This document shows, piece by piece, positions 1 through 9,167 of a DNA stretch of 64,000 bases. The position numbers and the translations under genes are program-made. Origin of the DNA: Actinomycetota bacterium (GTDB lineage: Bacteria > Actinomycetota > UBA4738 > HRBIN12). The notes beneath the pieces were generated by a model that saw only the letters and a list, made by a program, of their open reading frames with translations, ran no database searches and was not told where the DNA came from. Within the stretch, counting starts at the first letter, position 1. Each line of letters begins with the position of its first letter. The stretch spans positions 141,345-205,344 of the forward strand of contig DASSCU010000063.1 of NCBI GenBank assembly GCA_035697485.1, written 5' to 3'.

Positions 1-203
1 GGGTCCTGCAACCCCCCCGGGAACGAGATCTCCCCGGCGTGGCGCGAGAGCGCGGCCGCCCGCACCGTGAAGACCAGGGACGGCGCCGGCTCGAGGACGA
101 TCGGGGCGAGCACCGCGGCGAGACGGTCGCCGGTCCCGGGCAACGGCGACGGCTCGTCGTCGAGCGACGCGGCGAGCGACGCGAGCGCGTCGGCGTGTAG
201 CAT
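1..203 (-). CDS. NUDIX hydrolase, CoA-pyrophosphatase type (3' part missing)
   Basis: Only the first 67 codons are in the window; the gene runs off the left edge. Reading leftwards from the ATG, the protein starts MLHADALASLAASLDDE and reaches SRHAGEISFPGG. That is the hallmark of the UPF0035/NudL group, whose members hydrolyse CoA and related nucleoside diphosphates (family knowledge). The NUDIX box itself (GX5EX7REUXEE) would lie beyond the edge and cannot be checked. The start is divergent from the M20 peptidase, with 8 bp between the two ATG codons. No Shine-Dalgarno is visible; a TACCAT box on this strand ends 8 nt before the ATG, so the mRNA is probably leaderless. Confidence 0.75.
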   Translation of the reverse strand, partial: MLHADALASLAASLDDEPSPLPGTGDRLAAVLAPIVLEPAPSLVFTVRAAALSRHAGEISFPGGLQD

Positions 204-217
204 CGCGCGCCATGGTA
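198..217. promoter_or_regulatory. Symmetric divergent leaderless promoter core
   Basis: TAGCAT lies 8 nt before the rightward ATG and, on the other strand, TACCAT lies 8 nt before the leftward ATG. The same 8-bp spacer serves both, so each -10-like box overlaps the start codon of the opposite gene. The boxes match the TAnnnT pattern seen before about 20 genes here. No -35 match is obvious. Confidence 0.5.
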
Positions 218-1399
218 GAGGAGGCCGTGCTCGACGCCGCCGCGGCCGCCGTCGATCCCGACGAGGTGCTCGCCTATACCCGGGCGCTGATCGCCGCGAA
301 GAGCGAGAACCCCGGCGGCACTGAGGATCTGGCGGCGGCCGTCGCGAGCGACATCCTCATGGAGCTCGGGGCGACGCCCGAGATCGTCCGCTCGGATGCC
401 GGGCGACCGAGCGTGGTGGCCTCGCTGGGCACCGAGACCGGCTACCGCCTCGCGTGGAACGGCCACCTCGACGTCGTGCCTGCCGGTTCCCTCGACACGT
501 GGCGACACGACCCGTGGGCCGGCGAGGTCTGCGACGACGGGCGCCTCGTCGGGCGCGGCGCCGCGGACATGAAGGGCTCGATCGGGGCCGCGCTCGCCGC
601 CGCATCGGCGCTGCGCCGGGCCGCCACGCCCCTCACGGGTTCGCTCGTCTTCCACCTGGCGGCCGATGAGGAGCTCGCCGGCGTGCACGGCACGAAGGTG
701 CTCTGGGAACGCGGCCTGCTGGTCCAGGACGCGGCGATCGTGGGCGAGCCGAGCGAGCTGCAGGTCGGGATCGCCGAGCGCGGGGGCGCCTGGTTCACGG
801 CGACGGCCTTCGGGAGGGCTGCCCACGGCTCCCAGCCCCACCAGGGCGTGAACGCGATCACCTCGATGGCGCGCTTCCTGCTGCGGCTGTCCGACGCGCT
901 CCCCGACCTCGAACATCCCCTCGTGGGCCGGCCCACGGTGAACGCCGCCCTGATCGCCGGCGGCAGCGCCCCCAACGTCGTCCCGGACCGATGCGAGGTC
1001 GATATCGACCGCCGCACCGTGCCGGGCGAGTCCGATCCCGACGCCGTGCGCACGCCGTTCCTGGCGCTCGTCGCGTCACTGCGCGCCGAGCACCCCGAGG
1101 TCGAGATCGAAGTCGAGCTCCGGGAATGGACCGACGCGGCCGAAGCGTCGTCCGACACCGACATCGCTCGGATCGCGGTCGAGGCCGTCCGGGCGACGAC
1201 GGGCACCGCGCCCGAGCTGGTCGGGTTTACCGGCATCACCGATGCACGCTTCTACATCAACCAAGCCTCCATCCCCACGGTGATCTGCGGACCGGGATCC
1301 CTCACGGTGGCCCACGCCGCCGACGAGTGGGTGCCGGTCCACGAGCTCGTGGCCGGGGCGCGGGCGTACGCACGCATGTTCGCGGCGTCGCTCGCGTAG
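212..1399 (+). CDS. M20 family metallopeptidase (ArgE/DapE/ACY1-like)
   Basis: A 395-aa cytoplasmic zinc-dependent amidohydrolase. NGHLDVVPAG (about residues 83-92) supplies the first metal-ligand His and catalytic Asp. GRGAADMKGS (about 115-123) carries the bridging Asp, ADEE (151-154) the catalytic and metal Glu residues, and a C-terminal HAADEW the last His. The middle third is the usual dimerisation lid. The family removes N-acyl or N-succinyl groups or cleaves small peptides; the sequence does not fix the substrate, and no arg or dap genes are nearby. The ATG lies 8 nt after a TAGCAT box; an in-frame GTG five codons on is an alternative start. Confidence 0.85.
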   Translation: MVEEAVLDAAAAAVDPDEVLAYTRALIAAKSENPGGTEDLAAAVASDILMELGATPEIVRSDAGRPSVVASLGTETGYRLAWNGHLDVVPAGSLDTWRHDPWAGEVCDDGRLVGRGAADMKGSIGAALAAASALRRAATPLTGSLVFHLAADEELAGVHGTKVLWERGLLVQDAAIVGEPSELQVGIAERGGAWFTATAFGRAAHGSQPHQGVNAITSMARFLLRLSDALPDLEHPLVGRPTVNAALIAGGSAPNVVPDRCEVDIDRRTVPGESDPDAVRTPFLALVASLRAEHPEVEIEVELREWTDAAEASSDTDIARIAVEAVRATTGTAPELVGFTGITDARFYINQASIPTVICGPGSLTVAHAADEWVPVHELVAGARAYARMFAASLA

Positions 1400-1445
1400 T
1401 CGCTCCGCGTTCCTCCGCCGCCTTCGCGTTCGCCGTTTCCCGGCG

Positions 1446-1451
1446 TATCCT
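1446..1451 (+). promoter_or_regulatory. -10 box (TATCCT) of a leaderless gene
   Basis: Six nucleotides (tggggg) separate it from the ATG of the Fe-S carrier gene, leaving no room for a ribosome binding site. Confidence 0.45.
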
Positions 1452-1457
1452 TGGGGG

Positions 1458-1808
1458 ATGGACATCATCGCCACCACGCCCCTGATCACGATCACGGACG
1501 CCGCGGCGGCGAGGGCGCGCGCGTTGGCCGAGCGTGACGGCCGCCCCCAGGCTGCCTTGCGCATCCGCGTGACCGCGGGTGGGTGTTCGGGCTTCAGCTA
1601 CGAGCTGACCCTCGACGATGCGCCCGCCGAGGGCGACCACGTGGTGGAGGGTCCCGGCGGCTTCCGGGTCCTGATCGACCCGGCCAGCGCCCCGATCGTC
1701 TCCGGCTCGACCCTCGAGTTCAACGACTCGCTCCTCGGCGGCGGGCTCAAGATGGTGAACCCGCAGGCCAAGCATGAGTGCGCCTGTGGTGAATCCTTCA
1801 GCGTCTGA
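1458..1808 (+). CDS. erpA: A-type iron-sulfur carrier (HesB/IscA/ErpA family)
   Basis: A 116-aa protein covering the whole HesB/IscA fold. The three conserved cluster-ligand cysteines are present: C43 in VTAGGCSGFSYEL, and C108 and C110 in the C-terminal CACGESF. Family members receive and pass on Fe-S clusters to apoproteins in the cytoplasm. ErpA is the nearest named type; IscA or SufA cannot be excluded. It has its own -10 box, so it appears monocistronic. It converges on the copper-protein gene with 40 bp between stops. A second, cysteine-poor protein of similar fold is encoded at 25538-25810. Confidence 0.88.
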   Translation: MDIIATTPLITITDAAAARARALAERDGRPQAALRIRVTAGGCSGFSYELTLDDAPAEGDHVVEGPGGFRVLIDPASAPIVSGSTLEFNDSLLGGGLKMVNPQAKHECACGESFSV

Positions 1809-1848
1809 CCGGTAGCGTCCGGCTGCCCCTGGTCGCCTGACCGCACCG

Positions 1849-2241
1849 TCACGCCACTTGCAGCGTACCCGTCATCGACGGATGGATCTCGCAGTGGAAT
1901 CCCACCGAGGAAGAGAGGTCCACGGTGACCGTCACCTTCTCCCCCGCCGCCACCGGCTGGTTCACGGTGTCGTCGTCGAGCGTGAACGTGTGGTCGGTCG
2001 AGTCGGCGTTCGTGATCGCGATATCGGTCGATCCCGCGGCCACCGTGATCGTGGTGGGCTCGAACGTGAGGTCCACGATGTTGACCGCGGCCGACCCGGG
2101 CGCGAGGTCTCCCACCTCGGCGTCCGTCTCCGACGTCTCCGAGCCTCCGCCGTCCGAGTCGCCCGAACACGCCCCGACCGCGAGGATCAGCAGGAGGATC
2201 GTCGCGAACGATGTCGCTGATCGGACCGTGGTCGGTCTCAT
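1849..2241 (-). CDS. Blue copper (plastocyanin-like) lipoprotein
   Basis: A 130-aa exported cupredoxin. A type II signal peptide ends in a lipobox (AVGAC, lipidated Cys25), then an acidic Ser/Gly-rich linker (26-48) and one cupredoxin domain. Type 1 copper ligands are visible: His84 (STDHTFTL), Cys117, His120 and Met123 in FHCEIHPSM. It probably carries electrons at the outer face of the membrane; the partner is unknown. The ATG is preceded by a GGGGGAA Shine-Dalgarno, which decides the start although the frame stays open far upstream. Confidence 0.85.
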   Translation of the reverse strand: MRPTTVRSATSFATILLLILAVGACSGDSDGGGSETSETDAEVGDLAPGSAAVNIVDLTFEPTTITVAAGSTDIAITNADSTDHTFTLDDDTVNQPVAAGEKVTVTVDLSSSVGFHCEIHPSMTGTLQVA

Positions 2242-2354
2242 CGTTCCCCCTTCTTGCCCGGATGCCCCGATCGATCGGAGTCGCGACGGCCTCCCGAGCC
2301 TATCCCAGTCCCAACGGCTCTGCGAACGGCGACGGTCCGGGCGACATCGTGGGC

Positions 2355-2360
2355 TATGCT
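2355..2360 (+). promoter_or_regulatory. -10 box (TATGCT) of a leaderless gene
   Basis: It is followed by gcgggcg and then ATG. The same 7-nt spacer occurs before otsA at 17865. Confidence 0.45.
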
Positions 2361-2367
2361 GCGGGCG

Positions 2368-3498
2368 ATGCCGGCGCCGACCGACAAGACCCAGTGGAAG
2401 CATCTCTACGACGAGGTGGTGACCACCGGGTTGTGCACCGGCTGCACCGCGTGCATCGTCGCCTGTCCGTTCAACGTGCTGGGCTACGAGGACTACGAGC
2501 CCGTGCAGCTGCAGGACGAAGGCCCCGACCGTTGCTCTCACGGCGACAAGGGCTGCTCGCTGTGCACCCTCGCGTGCCCGAGGTTCCGCGACTGGGAAGC
2601 CGAGATCGATACCACGCTGTTCGGCATGGCGCGCAGCCCCGACGAGGTGATCGGCAAGCACCGCGAGATCGTGCTCGCCCGCGCCACAGCTCCTGAGGTG
2701 TTGATGAGCGGCCAGGACGGCGGGGTCGTCTCGTCGCTCTTGATCTGGGGGCTCGCCACCGGTCAGATCGACGGAGCATGCACGTCGAAGCTCTCCGACG
2801 ACCGGGCGTGGGACGCCGAACCCACGGTCGTCACCGACGCCCAGGGTGTGCTCGACACGGCGGGCTCTCGCTACACCTACTCGGCGAACCCCCTGGCTCT
2901 CCTGCAGGCGGCCGAGATGGGACTGTCGAAGGTCGCCCTCGTCGGCATGAGCTGCCAGGCCAGCGTGACCGGGTCGATGGAGGCGCGACGCGTGAACAAG
3001 TGGCGCAGGAAGATCGCCTGGACGTTCGGCCTGCTGTGCTCGAAGACGTTCACCTACGACGGGCTCATGGTGGACATCGCCCAGCACGAGCTGGGGCTCG
3101 ACCTCGATCGCCTCGCCCGGGTGAACGTGAAGGGCAAGCTGCTCTTCTACACCGACGACGGTGACGAGCAGGCCTACTCGCTGAAGGAGGCCCACCGGTA
3201 CACGCGTCCGGGGTGCCTGCGCTGCCCCGACTTCGCAGCGGAGCATGCCGACATCTCGTTCGGCGGTCTCGGGCAGTCCGAGGGGTGGACGCTCACGATC
3301 GTGCGGACCGATCGCGGTGCGGACATCTGGCAACGCGCCCTCGCGGACGAGGTCGTCGAGGCCCGGCCGGCCTCCGAGGACCCGAAGGCGGTCGAGCTGA
3401 TGTTCAAGCTCGCGGCGAAGTCGCGAGCCAGGTGGCCGGAACCCGGCGAGATGCCTTCCGCAGGAACCACACCTGGCCTCATGCCAGATCCCGCCTGA
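2368..3498 (+). CDS. Coenzyme F420 hydrogenase/dehydrogenase beta-subunit family Fe-S protein
   Basis: A 376-aa protein. The N-terminal dicluster ferredoxin region has [11 protein letters not shown] (C23, C26, C29, C33) and a second group C56, C63, C66, C70, enough for two [4Fe-4S] clusters. The FrhB/FdhB-type domain follows, with [11 protein letters not shown] (about 110), a Cys in [29 protein letters not shown] near 290 and a long helical tail. Relatives are FAD proteins moving electrons between Fe-S clusters and F420. No hydrogenase or F420 biosynthesis genes are in the window, so the partner is unknown. The start at MPAPTDK is chosen because the frame upstream is uncharacteristic and a TATGCT box sits just before it. 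Confidence 0.8.
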   Translation: MPAPTDKTQWKHLYDEVVTTGLCTGCTACIVACPFNVLGYEDYEPVQLQDEGPDRCSHGDKGCSLCTLACPRFRDWEAEIDTTLFGMARSPDEVIGKHREIVLARATAPEVLMSGQDGGVVSSLLIWGLATGQIDGACTSKLSDDRAWDAEPTVVTDAQGVLDTAGSRYTYSANPLALLQAAEMGLSKVALVGMSCQASVTGSMEARRVNKWRRKIAWTFGLLCSKTFTYDGLMVDIAQHELGLDLDRLARVNVKGKLLFYTDDGDEQAYSLKEAHRYTRPGCLRCPDFAAEHADISFGGLGQSEGWTLTIVRTDRGADIWQRALADEVVEARPASEDPKAVELMFKLAAKSRARWPEPGEMPSAGTTPGLMPDPA

Positions 3499-3548
3499 CC
3501 GCTCGCGCCGCCTACACCCCGGCCACCATCGGCCGATACACGAGACGT

Positions 3549-3562
3549 GACCCTTCGGGGTC
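3549..3562. other. Short UUCG-loop hairpin between genes
   Basis: GACCC-ttcg-GGGTC, a 5-bp stem with a stable tetraloop, lies in the 116-bp gap before the histidine kinase. There is no U-tract, so it may be a weak terminator for the gene before it or part of the kinase leader. Confidence 0.3.
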
Positions 3563-3614
3563 CTGTCCGCGTGCGCCCGCACCGCGGACCGGGGTACGAG
3601 AGGAGGCGACAGGG

Positions 3615-6542
3615 GTGGACACAGTCCGCACGGCCGAGTCCGTGCGCCACGACGCCGTGCTCGAGGCGGTGGCCCATGCAGCCGAGCGCCTCCTGCTCGC
3701 CGCCGACTGGCGGGAGGCCGCCGACGAGGTGCTCGATCGCATGGGACGCGCCGCGGGGGCGTCACGAGCGTTCGTGATCGAGAACCGCACCGACGAGACG
3801 GGTCGGGCACTCGGCACGATGCGACACGAGTGGTGCGGCCCGGGTGTGCCGCCGCGAGCCGGCCCCGCCTTCGCGGGGACTCCGTGGGACGGTGGGTTCG
3901 CGCGGTGGGCGACGATGCTCGCGCGAGGAGAGCCCGTGGTGAGCCACATCGCAGAGCTGCCCGAGACCGAGCGACCCGTCTTCGTCCGACACGGCGTCGT
4001 GTCGATCGCCGAGCATCCGATCTTCGCCGGTGACCGGTGGTGGGGCACGATCGGGTTCGACGACTGCGAGCGCGAGCGTCGGTGGAGCTCCGAGCTCGAG
4101 GCGCTGCGTGCCGCGGCCACGCTGATCGGCGCCGCGGTGTCCCGCCAACAGGTCGAGGACGACCGTCGGGTCGCGGAGCAGCGGTGGCGACAAGTGATCG
4201 AGCACATCCCGGCCGTCACCTACGTCGACGCGGTGGTCGCGCCCGGCGACGTCCGCATGGAGTTCGTCAGCCCACAGGTCCGGGCGATCCTGGGCTACGA
4301 GCCCGAGCGGTTCCTCGCCGACCCCGCATTCTGGTTCACGCTGATCCATCCCGACGACCTGGCGAGGCTCGAGGCGTCGGGGGTGCTCGAGTCCGCCGAC
4401 GTCTCGACGTTCGACGAGGTGTACCGCATGCGGACCGCGGACGGCTCATACCGATGGATCCACGACACGTCGACCCCGGTCCTGCGTGACGACGGGCAGC
4501 TCGATCACTTCCTCGGCTTCATGATGGACATCACGGAACGCATGCAAGCCCAGGAAGACGTGCGTCAGGCCGAGGAGCGCTACCGCCTGCTCGTGGAGCG
4601 CACACCCGCGATCACCTACACCGAGTCGATCGTCGAGCTCTACGAGCCGACGTCCGTCAGCAGCTACCTGAGCCCACAGATCGAGGCGGTCCTCGGGTAC
4701 CCCCCGGCGGCATGGGGAGCCCCCGGGTTCTGGCTCGAGGTGATCCATCCCGACGATCGCGACCGCGTGATGGCCGAGAGCGTGCGGACGAACGGCTCCC
4801 TCGAGCCGTACCAGCAGGAGTACCGGATGATCGCGGTCGACGGCCGCGAGGTGTGGATCCACGACGAGTCGGTGGTCGTGCGCGACGCGCTCGGCGGTCC
4901 CCTCTACTGGCAGGGCGTGATGCTCGACGTCACCGAGCGCAAGCACGCCGAGGAACAGCTCCGCCAGGCCGAGCAGCGACACCGCGCGCTGATCGAGCAC
5001 ATCCCGGCCGTCGTGTACCGCGAATCGCCGGAAGGTGATCCGGCGAAGTTCTACATCAGCCCCCAGGTGGTTGACCTGTTCGGCTACACGCCCGAGCTCT
5101 GGACCTGGACCCCCGACTTCTGGCGGGATCGGATCCACGCCGACGACCGGGCGCTCGTGCACGAGGTCGACGACCGCTCCAACGAGACGAAGGAGCCCTA
5201 CACGCTCGACTACCGCTTCCGGCACGCCGACGGCCGATGGATCTGGGTGCACGACGAGGCCACGTTCGTGCCCGACCCCGACGACGAGGGCTTCTGGCAG
5301 GGGTTCCTGGTCGACATCACCGAGCGCAAGGAGGCGGAGGAGCGGCTCCGCGAGGCCGAGCTGAAATTCCGAACGATCGTCGAGCAGAACCAGGCGATCT
5401 TCTACACCCAGGAGATCGATCCCGACGACCCGACGGTCTCGCTCACCACGTACATCGCGCCCGGCAACACGGACCTGATCGGCTACACGCTCGAGGACAT
5501 CCGAGCCGATCCCACACTCTGGCGATCGATCATCCACCCGGACGATCGCGACCGCGTGCTCTCTGCAGATGCCGAGAGCAACACCACGGGGGACGACCAC
5601 TTCTCGATGGAGTACCGGATGATCGCGAAGGACGGGCGGATCGTGTGGGTCCAGGACGAGGCCCGCCTGGTGGAACTACCCGGCAAGACGCCCTACTGGC
5701 AAGGGTTCCTGCTCGACGTGACGGAACGGAAGGAATCCCAGGCACAGCTGGAGCGGGCGCTCGCCGTCGAGCGCGAGGCGAGCCAGCGGCTCCGCTCGCT
5801 CGACGAGATGAAGAACACGTTCCTGCAAGCAGTCTCGCACGACCTCCGGACACCGCTCGCCGCGATCCTCGGCCTCGCGATCACGCTCGAGCGCGGCGAC
5901 ATGCAGCTCGACGAAGCCGACTCTCGCGACCTCGCCGGTCGCATCGCCGCCAACGCCCGACGGCTCGAACGCCTCGTCACGAACCTGCTCGACATGGATC
6001 GGCTCGCCCGCGGCATCGTCGCCCCCCAGCTCGAGGAGACCGACGTGGACGCGCTCGTCGGCCGCGTCGTCGAGGAATCCGAGCTCGTGCCCCGCGATCG
6101 CCTCATCGTCGAACTGGAGCCTGTGCGGCAGCCGGTCGACGCGGCCAAGGTGGAGCGCATCGTGGAGAACCTGCTCGCCAACGCCGCGCGCCATGCTCCC
6201 GCCACGGCCACCGTTTGGGTTCGGGTCCAGGCGCACCCCGGCGGGGTCCGGATCGCGGTCGAAGACGACGGTTCGGGCGTGCCCGAGGGCCTGCAGGACA
6301 CGGTGTTCGAAGCATTCCGGCAGGGACCCGACGCGCCCCGTCACTCCCCCGGCGTCGGTGTCGGGCTCACGCTCGTACGCCGCTTCGCCGAGCTGCAGGG
6401 GGGTCGGGCGTGGGTGCAGGAGCGCGACGGCGGCGGGGCATCGTTCCGGGTCTTCTTGCCGGCCGACCCCGAGGCGGCCGGCGACGCAACCGAGCCGAGC
6501 GACGCCGACACCGACCCGTTCGCGACGCCCCCGCCCCGCTGA
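3615..6542 (+). CDS. Soluble hybrid-sensor histidine kinase, GAF plus four PAS domains
   Basis: A 975-aa protein with no membrane segment. Order: GAF-like domain (about 10-180), then four tandem PAS/PAC units (about 185-310, 320-442, 452-572, 582-706). Each ends in a variant of the PAC signature (W-QGF-L-D-TERK) and each contains an HPDD or HADD motif. HisKA follows with His742 in SHDLRTPL, then an HATPase with N-box Asn852, G1 box DDGSG (884-888) and GVGVGL (913-918). The tail is acidic. No response regulator is adjacent, so it is an orphan kinase. The GTG start is supported by AGGAGG 8 nt upstream; a longer open frame upstream overlaps the previous gene and is not protein-like. Confidence 0.88.
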   Translation: MDTVRTAESVRHDAVLEAVAHAAERLLLAADWREAADEVLDRMGRAAGASRAFVIENRTDETGRALGTMRHEWCGPGVPPRAGPAFAGTPWDGGFARWATMLARGEPVVSHIAELPETERPVFVRHGVVSIAEHPIFAGDRWWGTIGFDDCERERRWSSELEALRAAATLIGAAVSRQQVEDDRRVAEQRWRQVIEHIPAVTYVDAVVAPGDVRMEFVSPQVRAILGYEPERFLADPAFWFTLIHPDDLARLEASGVLESADVSTFDEVYRMRTADGSYRWIHDTSTPVLRDDGQLDHFLGFMMDITERMQAQEDVRQAEERYRLLVERTPAITYTESIVELYEPTSVSSYLSPQIEAVLGYPPAAWGAPGFWLEVIHPDDRDRVMAESVRTNGSLEPYQQEYRMIAVDGREVWIHDESVVVRDALGGPLYWQGVMLDVTERKHAEEQLRQAEQRHRALIEHIPAVVYRESPEGDPAKFYISPQVVDLFGYTPELWTWTPDFWRDRIHADDRALVHEVDDRSNETKEPYTLDYRFRHADGRWIWVHDEATFVPDPDDEGFWQGFLVDITERKEAEERLREAELKFRTIVEQNQAIFYTQEIDPDDPTVSLTTYIAPGNTDLIGYTLEDIRADPTLWRSIIHPDDRDRVLSADAESNTTGDDHFSMEYRMIAKDGRIVWVQDEARLVELPGKTPYWQGFLLDVTERKESQAQLERALAVEREASQRLRSLDEMKNTFLQAVSHDLRTPLAAILGLAITLERGDMQLDEADSRDLAGRIAANARRLERLVTNLLDMDRLARGIVAPQLEETDVDALVGRVVEESELVPRDRLIVELEPVRQPVDAAKVERIVENLLANAARHAPATATVWVRVQAHPGGVRIAVEDDGSGVPEGLQDTVFEAFRQGPDAPRHSPGVGVGLTLVRRFAELQGGRAWVQERDGGGASFRVFLPADPEAAGDATEPSDADTDPFATPPPR

Positions 6543-6564
6543 TCGTTCGAGCGTCGCGGACGGC

Positions 6565-8652
6565 TCAGACGCCCGCGCTGAACGCGAGGTCGGCTACGTC
6601 GATCACACCCTTGTTCGTGCGATCGAACCGGATCTCGATCGCCCGGACGTCTGCGAGATCGAGGGCGTCGAAGCCTGCCAGCGGGAAGCGCAGCTGCTGC
6701 AGGATCACGTGCCCGGAGAACCGACGGAGTCCCGACGGGAAGCGGAGCGCCTCGTTCCCGACCTCGGCGGCCGCCACCGAGACCTCATCGCCGTTGCCGT
6801 CGATGAGGGACACGGAAAGGTCCTGATACGAAACTCCCGCGTTGGCCCGATAACCGGGGTTCACGGTGGCCCTGAACTGCAAGGCGTCGAACGCTCGCAC
6901 GTCGACCCCCGCGCCGAGGTCGAACCGCGCCACACCGTCGCGGCCCGACCAGCCGAACACACCACGCGAGAGCCCGGGCAGGTGGGCATCGGTGAACGAT
7001 AGATCGCCCGGCACGCACGGGATCTCGAAGGTGTTCGCGCACCACGCGAGCAGCGACAGGCTCGATGCGACCACGGCCTCCCCCGTCTCGGTGCGAGCGA
7101 TCGAGCGCTCGCGGGTGAAGCGGTCGACGTCGAGGCGGCGTCCGGGCTGGTCGGGCGCCAGGTAGGACACGAGCGCGCGGGTGGGGTTCACGCCGACCGG
7201 TGTGCTCTCTCCGGTCCATTCCGGGTCCAGGCCGGTCTCGCCGCCGAGGTACCGGCGGAAGTACGACACGATGTACGCAGCCCCGATGCGTCGCTGCTGC
7301 GCCGGCGTGAGTTTGCCTTCGCATCGCCCGAACGTATCGTCGAACGAGCCCGGATAGCCGGACGACGGGGTCCAGACGGTGTTGAAGTAGTTGTGGTTCG
7401 CCCCGTACAGCGTGAGGGAGTGCTTCGGCTCAGGGTCGCCCGCCACCCGGTAGCGCGCGTCGTCGAAGAGGTGCACCCCCTGCAGATCGAAGACGTCGCC
7501 GTCGCAGTACGGCAGCACGACCGCCAGCGGGGCGCGATTCACGGTCTCACGGGTGAAGTCGACCGGCGCGATCGGCAGGATCGCGTCGATACCGAACGGA
7601 TCGGCGCGTTCCCGGTCGACGATCACGTGCCACACCACACCCTCGCCGCCGCGGGAGTGACCCATCGTGCCGATCGTGGTCATGTCGACCTGTCCCACGA
7701 ACCGGTCGTCGAACGGTTCGCCGCCGGTCGTCGACCACGTCTGCCACAGGTCGAGGTGCTCCTCGAGCAACTCGCCGCGCTGGCGCATGCCCGAGTCCTC
7801 CAGCCGATTGCCGAACACGTTGACCCCGTTGGCGCTGACCGAGACCACGACGTAGCCGTAGCTCGCGAGGCGGGAGGCCGCGTAGTCGTACCCCTCGTGG
7901 TTCGGGAGCGGCTTCCAGCCTTCCCGGCAGGGCCAGCGGTATCCGGCGCGAGCCCCCCGGTAGCACGACGAGTGGTTCCCGTGCATGAACAGCACGATCG
8001 GATACGGCCCGTCGGGCAACCCCTTCGGAAAGTGCACGTCGGCCCTGACCTCGACCTTGGCGCCGAGCTCGGTCGGCTGGAACGCCCGGTCGCCGAAGTC
8101 GTACTCGCGTCGCGCCACGTCGTAGGGCCCGGGCGACGGGAGGGGTCGCGGTCGCCGATGAGACGGCGCCTCGATCGCCGATGTCGGCGACTCAGAGGCC
8201 GGGCGGCCGCCATAGGTGAGCGCGAGCGCCCCCGACGCGACGGCCCCATCGTCGGTGAGCGCCACGACCGAGCGCTGGTTCGGCGAGGGCACGGCGGTCG
8301 CGAGGGGGACGCCGTCGAGGGTCAGCACGTACTGGAGGGCTCGCGGCGCGTACCGGCCGGCGAACCGCACCCGGTAGACACGAGCCGGGGTCCCGGGGGC
8401 CCGCATGGCCGGAGGGACGTCGACCTCCTCCACGGTGAAGTCGTCCCCCGATCGCACCACGGCACCAGGGCGACGCAGTACGGCGCGGGCGACCTCGGGT
8501 GCGACCGCCGGAGCGAGCGTCGATCCGGCGCCGGCCACGGTCGAGGGCTCCTCGGCCGTGGCCCCGATCGGCGCCCACACCGCCAGCACGGTGATCACGA
8601 TCGCGATCGGTGCCGCATACATGAACGCCGGCAGGCGTCTCCGTCGATCCAT
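6565..8652 (-). CDS. Secreted alpha/beta hydrolase with C-terminal beta-sandwich
   Basis: A 695-aa exported protein. The N terminus (MDRRRRLPAF then a hydrophobic stretch to about residue 35, ending near GATAEE) is a signal peptide or anchor. A Pro/Ser-rich region and small beta domain (40-190) precede an alpha/beta hydrolase core with an oxyanion segment (VLFMHGNHSSC), nucleophile Ser in GTMGHSRGGEG, acid in LPYCDGDV and His in YGANHNYF. The last about 170 residues look like a carbohydrate-binding beta-sandwich. It is likely an extracellular esterase, lipase or polyester-type hydrolase; the substrate is not deducible. GGAGG 9 nt upstream supports this ATG over two earlier in-frame ones. Confidence 0.75.
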   Translation of the reverse strand: MDRRRRLPAFMYAAPIAIVITVLAVWAPIGATAEEPSTVAGAGSTLAPAVAPEVARAVLRRPGAVVRSGDDFTVEEVDVPPAMRAPGTPARVYRVRFAGRYAPRALQYVLTLDGVPLATAVPSPNQRSVVALTDDGAVASGALALTYGGRPASESPTSAIEAPSHRRPRPLPSPGPYDVARREYDFGDRAFQPTELGAKVEVRADVHFPKGLPDGPYPIVLFMHGNHSSCYRGARAGYRWPCREGWKPLPNHEGYDYAASRLASYGYVVVSVSANGVNVFGNRLEDSGMRQRGELLEEHLDLWQTWSTTGGEPFDDRFVGQVDMTTIGTMGHSRGGEGVVWHVIVDRERADPFGIDAILPIAPVDFTRETVNRAPLAVVLPYCDGDVFDLQGVHLFDDARYRVAGDPEPKHSLTLYGANHNYFNTVWTPSSGYPGSFDDTFGRCEGKLTPAQQRRIGAAYIVSYFRRYLGGETGLDPEWTGESTPVGVNPTRALVSYLAPDQPGRRLDVDRFTRERSIARTETGEAVVASSLSLLAWCANTFEIPCVPGDLSFTDAHLPGLSRGVFGWSGRDGVARFDLGAGVDVRAFDALQFRATVNPGYRANAGVSYQDLSVSLIDGNGDEVSVAAAEVGNEALRFPSGLRRFSGHVILQQLRFPLAGFDALDLADVRAIEIRFDRTNKGVIDVADLAFSAGV

Positions 8653-8747
8653 CACCATCCGCCTCCGGGTCGTCCAGGACATCCTGTCATGTGGGAAACG
8701 TTCCGACTCCAGGGTCGAGGCGCGTCATCCCAGGTGGCACACGCTGA

Positions 8748-8774
8748 AGGGCCCCGGGCGAAGCCCAGGGCCCT
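8748..8774. terminator. Hairpin downstream of the ferredoxin gene
   Basis: AGGGCCCCGGGC, a 3-nt loop, then GCCCAGGGCCCT: a 12-bp stem with one mismatch. It starts 27 bp past the ferredoxin stop. No U-tract follows, so termination may be factor-assisted. Confidence 0.5.
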
Positions 8775-8800
8775 GCGAGGTCGTGCTCACCACCCGGACG

Positions 8801-9127
8801 CTAGATCGCCTGCCATCCGGCCACGACGGGGTGGTCGACGGCTGCCGGTCCGACCTGGGCCGCTCCACCGGGCGATCCGAGGCCGCTCACGTCGTCGTTG
8901 AAGAACTCAGCGTTGATCGGCGTGAACTGCTTCCACTCGCCGGGCACGTCGTCCTCGTAGAAGATCGCCGTGACGGGGCAGGCGGGCTCGCACGCGCCGC
9001 AGTCCACGCACTCGTCGGGTTGGATGTAGAGCATGCGCGGGCCTTCGTAGATGCAGTCGACCGGGCACTCATCGACGCACGCTCGGTCCTTCACGTCGAT
9101 GCAGGGTTCCGCGATCGTGTAGGTCAT
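8801..9127 (-). CDS. fdxA: 7Fe ferredoxin
   Basis: A 108-aa ferredoxin of the [3Fe-4S][4Fe-4S] type common in actinobacteria. Cys9, Cys17, Cys21 and Cys25 are followed by the perfect [12 protein letters not shown] motif (Cys40, 43, 46, 50). The C-terminal extension ([12 protein letters not shown]) is typical of FdxA. It is a low-potential electron carrier and may serve the FrhB-like protein or P450-type oxidases elsewhere; no dedicated partner is adjacent. A GAGG 8 nt before MTYTIAEPC fixes the start. A TTGCAG-N16-TACACT promoter is upstream, giving an mRNA leader of about 33 nt. Confidence 0.92.
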   Translation of the reverse strand: MTYTIAEPCIDVKDRACVDECPVDCIYEGPRMLYIQPDECVDCGACEPACPVTAIFYEDDVPGEWKQFTPINAEFFNDDVSGLGSPGGAAQVGPAAVDHPVVAGWQAI

Positions 9128-9167
9128 GGCATAAACCTCTTTTCCACGGTGTCGACCTTGCAAACCC

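Noticed and set aside
2242..3810. Upstream extension of the copper-lipoprotein frame to 653 aa
   Set aside because: A signal peptide with lipobox and a ribosome site start at 2241; the rest is a shadow of the FrhB-like gene.
4200..5740. Repeated DNA in the histidine kinase
   Set aside because: It reflects four homologous PAS/PAC units that have diverged; no exact long repeats.
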